Of a stretch of 64,000 nt of DNA, positions 59,375 through 64,000 are shown piece by piece (position 1 is the stretch's first letter; every line of letters starts with the position of its first letter). Location: positions 8,680,001 to 8,744,000 of the forward strand of contig NC_003282.8 of the NCBI RefSeq assembly GCF_000002985.6, in the 5' to 3' direction. The notes under the pieces were generated by a model. That model was not told where the DNA came from and searched no databases. It worked only from the letters and a program-made list of their open reading frames with translations. The position numbers and the translations under genes were made by a program. This DNA is from Caenorhabditis elegans (lineage: Eukaryota > Nematoda > Chromadorea > Rhabditida > Rhabditidae).

Positions 59375-59594
59375 AATTCTAAGTCTGAAAACTGCTGAAA
59401 AAAGCAACGTCTGCCAATTATTTGTGGAGCAATTAAAAAGAAAATCAATAATCGATATTTTCTGTGTTAAAAACTTTAATTTTATTGGAAAAATGTAGCA
59501 AAACCTCAAAAAGAATTTATTTTCAATTAAAACAAACGTAAAAAAAAAATCAACAAAACTTCTAATCTAGATTTAAACTTCGAGAACATCCACA

Positions 59595-60026
59595 CTACTT
59601 CTTTCCTCTCAATTGTGCACGCTTTCCTTGACCGATTGGTGGCCGAACAACTTTTCCGCGAATAATTTTCAAATTATCTTGAACATCTCTGAAAACTACG
59701 TGATCATCAAAAAATAGTCCATGGAATCGTAGCATTTTGGTCAAATAATGAAACATCGGAAGATTTGGATAGTATTTCGGTGATAATTGTTCTTTGGTTT
59801 CATATGGTTCTGCAGACATTACTCGGACAACCTGTAAATGAAAATTTTCAGAAACTTTTCTTTATAAAAATCATCTAAAAACCTTTAAACTTTTAGTGTC
59901 AGTTGGCATGACAACCTCTCCCCATACTCGATTTGACAATCGATCCATTCGTTTTCCGAATGGTGTAGGTTGAGAGATTCCGCGGCCGGCGTGCACAATT
60001 CGTGATGCAGCCAGACGTGCCGCCAT
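59595..60026 (-). CDS. mrps-33: mitochondrial small ribosomal subunit protein S33
   Basis: Component of the 28S mitoribosomal subunit. Two exons (60026-59883, 59831-59595) give 126 residues, close to the family size (about 106 in human). The N-terminal segment MAARLAASRIVHAGRGISQP is basic/amphipathic and could act in mitochondrial import. Diagnostic blocks are NRVWGEVV, YYPNLPMFHYLTKMLRFHGLF and DHVVFRD, ending in a basic tail. The ATG is immediately preceded by 'attttaag', a trans-splice acceptor. It lies 261 bp downstream of the RNase H2B gene and 220 bp upstream of PNKP, within the putative operon. Confidence 0.93.
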
Positions 60027-60287
60027 CTTAAAATATTTTTTTTATTGTTGATCCGTTAAAATCGGATGAAACTGTTAAATATAGATATAAATAGGCAAAG
60101 GACCCATTTCGGAAGGAGTATTCTCAATCGAAAACGTTTCAAAGTTTCAGTTATTTAGTACACGAATTAAAAAATGTGTGAAATGCAAAATTGAGATTGA
60201 GCAAAGTAATAGCATCGGAATCATAGATAAATTGAGGTCAATGTTATGAAATTATATGCGAAATTGTTGAATAAAGAAAATAGAGAT

Positions 60288-61381
60288 TCAAGCAGATTTT
60301 TTTCCAAAAAATGAGCTGATTGATTTGGTTCCCTTCGAGGCGGCTTGAAGTTTCTTTGATTGTACTGATTCTTTTGGTTTCTTTGCGACAGGTTGCTTCT
60401 TATCTTCAAGCTCATCGTCATCCACAGCTTTTCGTTTCATACTCATATCGATGTTCTCGGAGACAGTAGCATCTTGAATATTCAAATGATCTTTAACAAT
60501 CAATGCAAGATCAGAAGAAAGATATTCAGACAGGAATGTGAAAACATAACGATCGAATGCTTCCGCTGAAATTTATTTCATTTTGGTAAAATTAAGAAGC
60601 AAAACGAGAAACTTACGACATGACAACAAAGACTTGTGGGCATCACTTTCTAGAAGTTTTTTGAGAGAATCAAACTTCCTTCTCATCCAATCCAACATTT
60701 TTTGATCGTTCAAACGATATAGTTTGACATCGAGAACATCTGGAAATCTTTTATTTTTCCATCTCCACGAACTGATATTTCCAAACCTTTGACATCTGAA
60801 ACAGCTTCCAATGCTTTCAGAATTCTTTCATTTTCAGCCAATTCTTTGATCCCGTCAACTTGATCATCTACCAATATTTCGCCAATTTCCACAAATTTTC
60901 CTGCGGTCTTTTGTAGATATGGGAGACAAATGAAGACGAGATTGTATGGAGTGAATATGTGAATTGTTCCGTTTTCGATTACACTCTCACCGTAGAAGAA
61001 TGATCGATGACCGTCGTTGACAGCGAAAATCTGCATAAATTTTGTAAGTTTATTCTCATTTAAAAGTTTATTCAGGTTTTTTGTGAAAGCTTGACCAATA
61101 TTTTTACCTCATCAAAGCACGTTTCGGAGATTCTGAACAGCGCTAGTCCTTCCTTCGGGTGCCGCAGTTTGATGATTCGGCTATTTGGCAAATTGCCCTC
61201 TGAAAACAAAAACATTCATTTTTGAAATTAAATAAAGGAAATCACCTTTGGAAATGACAACTTTTCTCGAATAACTCTCATCGGATTCTGGTAATTTTGC
61301 AGGTTTAGTTTCTTCTAAAATCTCTTCAACAGCCTCTTCCTCGACGTCTTCTTTTTTTGTTTTTCTAGTTTTTGGTGGCAT
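60288..61381 (-). CDS. ribonuclease H2 subunit B
   Basis: Accessory subunit of RNase H2, which removes ribonucleotides from genomic DNA and RNA:DNA hybrids. Five exons (61381-61246, 61199-61108, 61030-60787, 60739-60617, 60565-60288) give 290 residues. The start MPPKTRKTKKEDVEEEAVEE is charged. The triple-barrel region (about 40-100: LPNSRIIKLRHPKEGLALF, then FAVNDGHRSFFYGESV) and the helical region (FIC-LPYLQK; LYRLNDQKMLDWMRRKF; FTFLSEYLSSDLA) follow the human RNASEH2B order. The C-terminus has a KKPK-rich basic stretch and KSISSFFGKK, matching the PCNA-interacting motif KSIDTFFGVK of human. A retained 50-nt intron (60740-60786) would truncate the product. 'gtttcag' lies 7 bp before the ATG (trans-splicing). 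Gene order places it second in the SRP54 cluster. Confidence 0.87.
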
Positions 61382-61788
61382 TCTTGTTCTGAAACTGATT
61401 TATTACAATTTGTAATTGATCTAAACTTATGGAAAATAGTTCGAAATTCGTCAAAAAACGAGAACAATGAGATAGAAAATAAACAGGCATATGTTTTTCA
61501 GTCATTTTTAAATGTGAATATTTACACCGATGAGCCAAGGGAAAAAACGAGTTTAATTCAGGAAAATTCAAAAGGGAAAAAAGAAATAAATAAATTATTC
61601 TTTAACTAAATTGTTTCTAATTAGAATCACAGAATCTGCTAGACAAAAAATGAACTTGGGAAACATTCTGATGAAAGGGAAATCGAGAAATCATATTGAT
61701 ATTATTAAAAAACGTTTTAGTCAGAATGAATTGTGGGAACTGGGAACAGGCATTTCAAAAACTACAGAAAATAATTGCATCCATTTCT
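61382..61788. other. spacer between SRP54 and RNase H2B genes
   Basis: 407 bp. It holds the SRP54 3' region and ends with the acceptor 'aatcagtttcag' before the RNase H2B ATG. Minus-strand AATAAA occurs at about 61401-61406, unusually close to that acceptor. The length is more than a typical SL2 spacer but within the operon range. Confidence 0.4.
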
Positions 61789-63812
<2,024 letters not shown>

Positions 63813-63923
63813 TCAGTCCCTGTGGTTTTCTTCGGCTTCCTAATCATTTTTTGACGACATAGTGGTATTTCACAATAGGTTTTTTCAAGACACAACAGAT
63901 TTTTCACAAAGAGTAGAGAAGAA

Positions 63924-63986
63924 ATGGAAAACTGTAGATTTCTTCTCGAAGAGCCGAGAAAGGCAAGGTATTGGAAGTTTAAAAAG
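63924..63986 (+). CDS. first exon of a gene running off the window
   Basis: ATG at 63924 opens 21 codons (MENCRFLLEEPRKARYWKFK, then K) ending at a good donor, AAG|gtaatg. The context aagaaATGG is favourable, and its position divergent from SRP54 fits a real start. The product is too short to identify and the remainder lies beyond the window. Confidence 0.5.
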
Positions 63987-64000
63987 GTAATGTTTCTTTA

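Overview
This is a nematode nuclear genome window, almost certainly Caenorhabditis elegans or something extremely close. The evidence is the AT-rich intergenic DNA, dozens of 45-60 nt introns with TTTTCAG-type 3' splice sites, splice-acceptor-like sequences directly upstream of start codons (trans-splicing), tightly spaced same-strand genes (operons) and short inverted-repeat elements. From memory, the gene order matches the chromosome IV cosmid neighbourhood F08B4 - H23L24 - F21D5; no database was consulted. Exons were assembled by hand from GT..AG junctions, reading-frame continuity and protein-family alignment, so the larger gene models are multi-exon spans.

Layout. (1) 2.5-11.5 kb, minus strand: hst-1 (heparan sulfate N-deacetylase/N-sulfotransferase), U1 snRNP protein C, and pole-2 (DNA polymerase epsilon subunit B). 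(2) 12.1-16.1 kb, plus: dic-1 (Integrator subunit 6), sharing a divergent promoter with hst-1. (3) 17.7-22.7 kb, plus: ttll-11 (tubulin polyglutamylase-like), with a near-perfect RFX/DAF-19 X-box 214 bp upstream and a hAT-type palindromic MITE in an intron. (4) 23.0-25.6 kb, minus: a peptide-receptor-like GPCR, then about 7 kb of gene-poor AT-rich DNA. (5) 32.6-35.0 kb, minus: parg-2/pme-4 (poly(ADP-ribose) glycohydrolase), divergent from (6) an ankyrin-patatin iPLA2 gene at 35.6-37.9 kb, which appears to be in an operon with an unrecognised type I membrane protein at 38.0-39.2 kb. (7) A small predicted secreted protein at 39.9-40.4 kb, 3.6 kb without a recognised gene, and a one-finger C2H2 gene at 44.0 kb. 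(8) Plus strand: pgm-3 (phosphoacetylglucosamine mutase), an OTUD6-type deubiquitinase (otub-3) with two first exons, and a 743-residue membrane-anchored multicopper oxidase. (9) Minus-strand cluster 55.8-63.7 kb, probably polycistronic: SRP54, RNase H2 subunit B, mrps-33 and a PNKP (polynucleotide kinase/phosphatase). A CENP-B-type HTH gene is nested antisense in a PNKP intron. The first exon of a further plus-strand gene lies at the right edge.

Functionally this is mostly housekeeping: replication and repair (pole-2, PNKP, RNase H2B, PARG), RNA processing (U1-C, Integrator 6), protein targeting (SRP54), mitochondrial translation, and glycan synthesis (hst-1, and pgm-3 for UDP-GlcNAc). A few genes are neuronal or regulatory: ttll-11, the GPCR and two DNA-binding proteins.

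The points most worth a second look are a 468-bp non-autonomous LTR retroelement (TRIM-like) with near-identical LTRs and a 5-bp target duplication, sitting 9 bp past a multicopper-oxidase splice donor; the PNKP intron whose expected acceptor reads AT instead of AG; the nested HTH gene beside an inverted repeat; the X-box of ttll-11; and a higher-GC coding-like island in the 7-kb desert.
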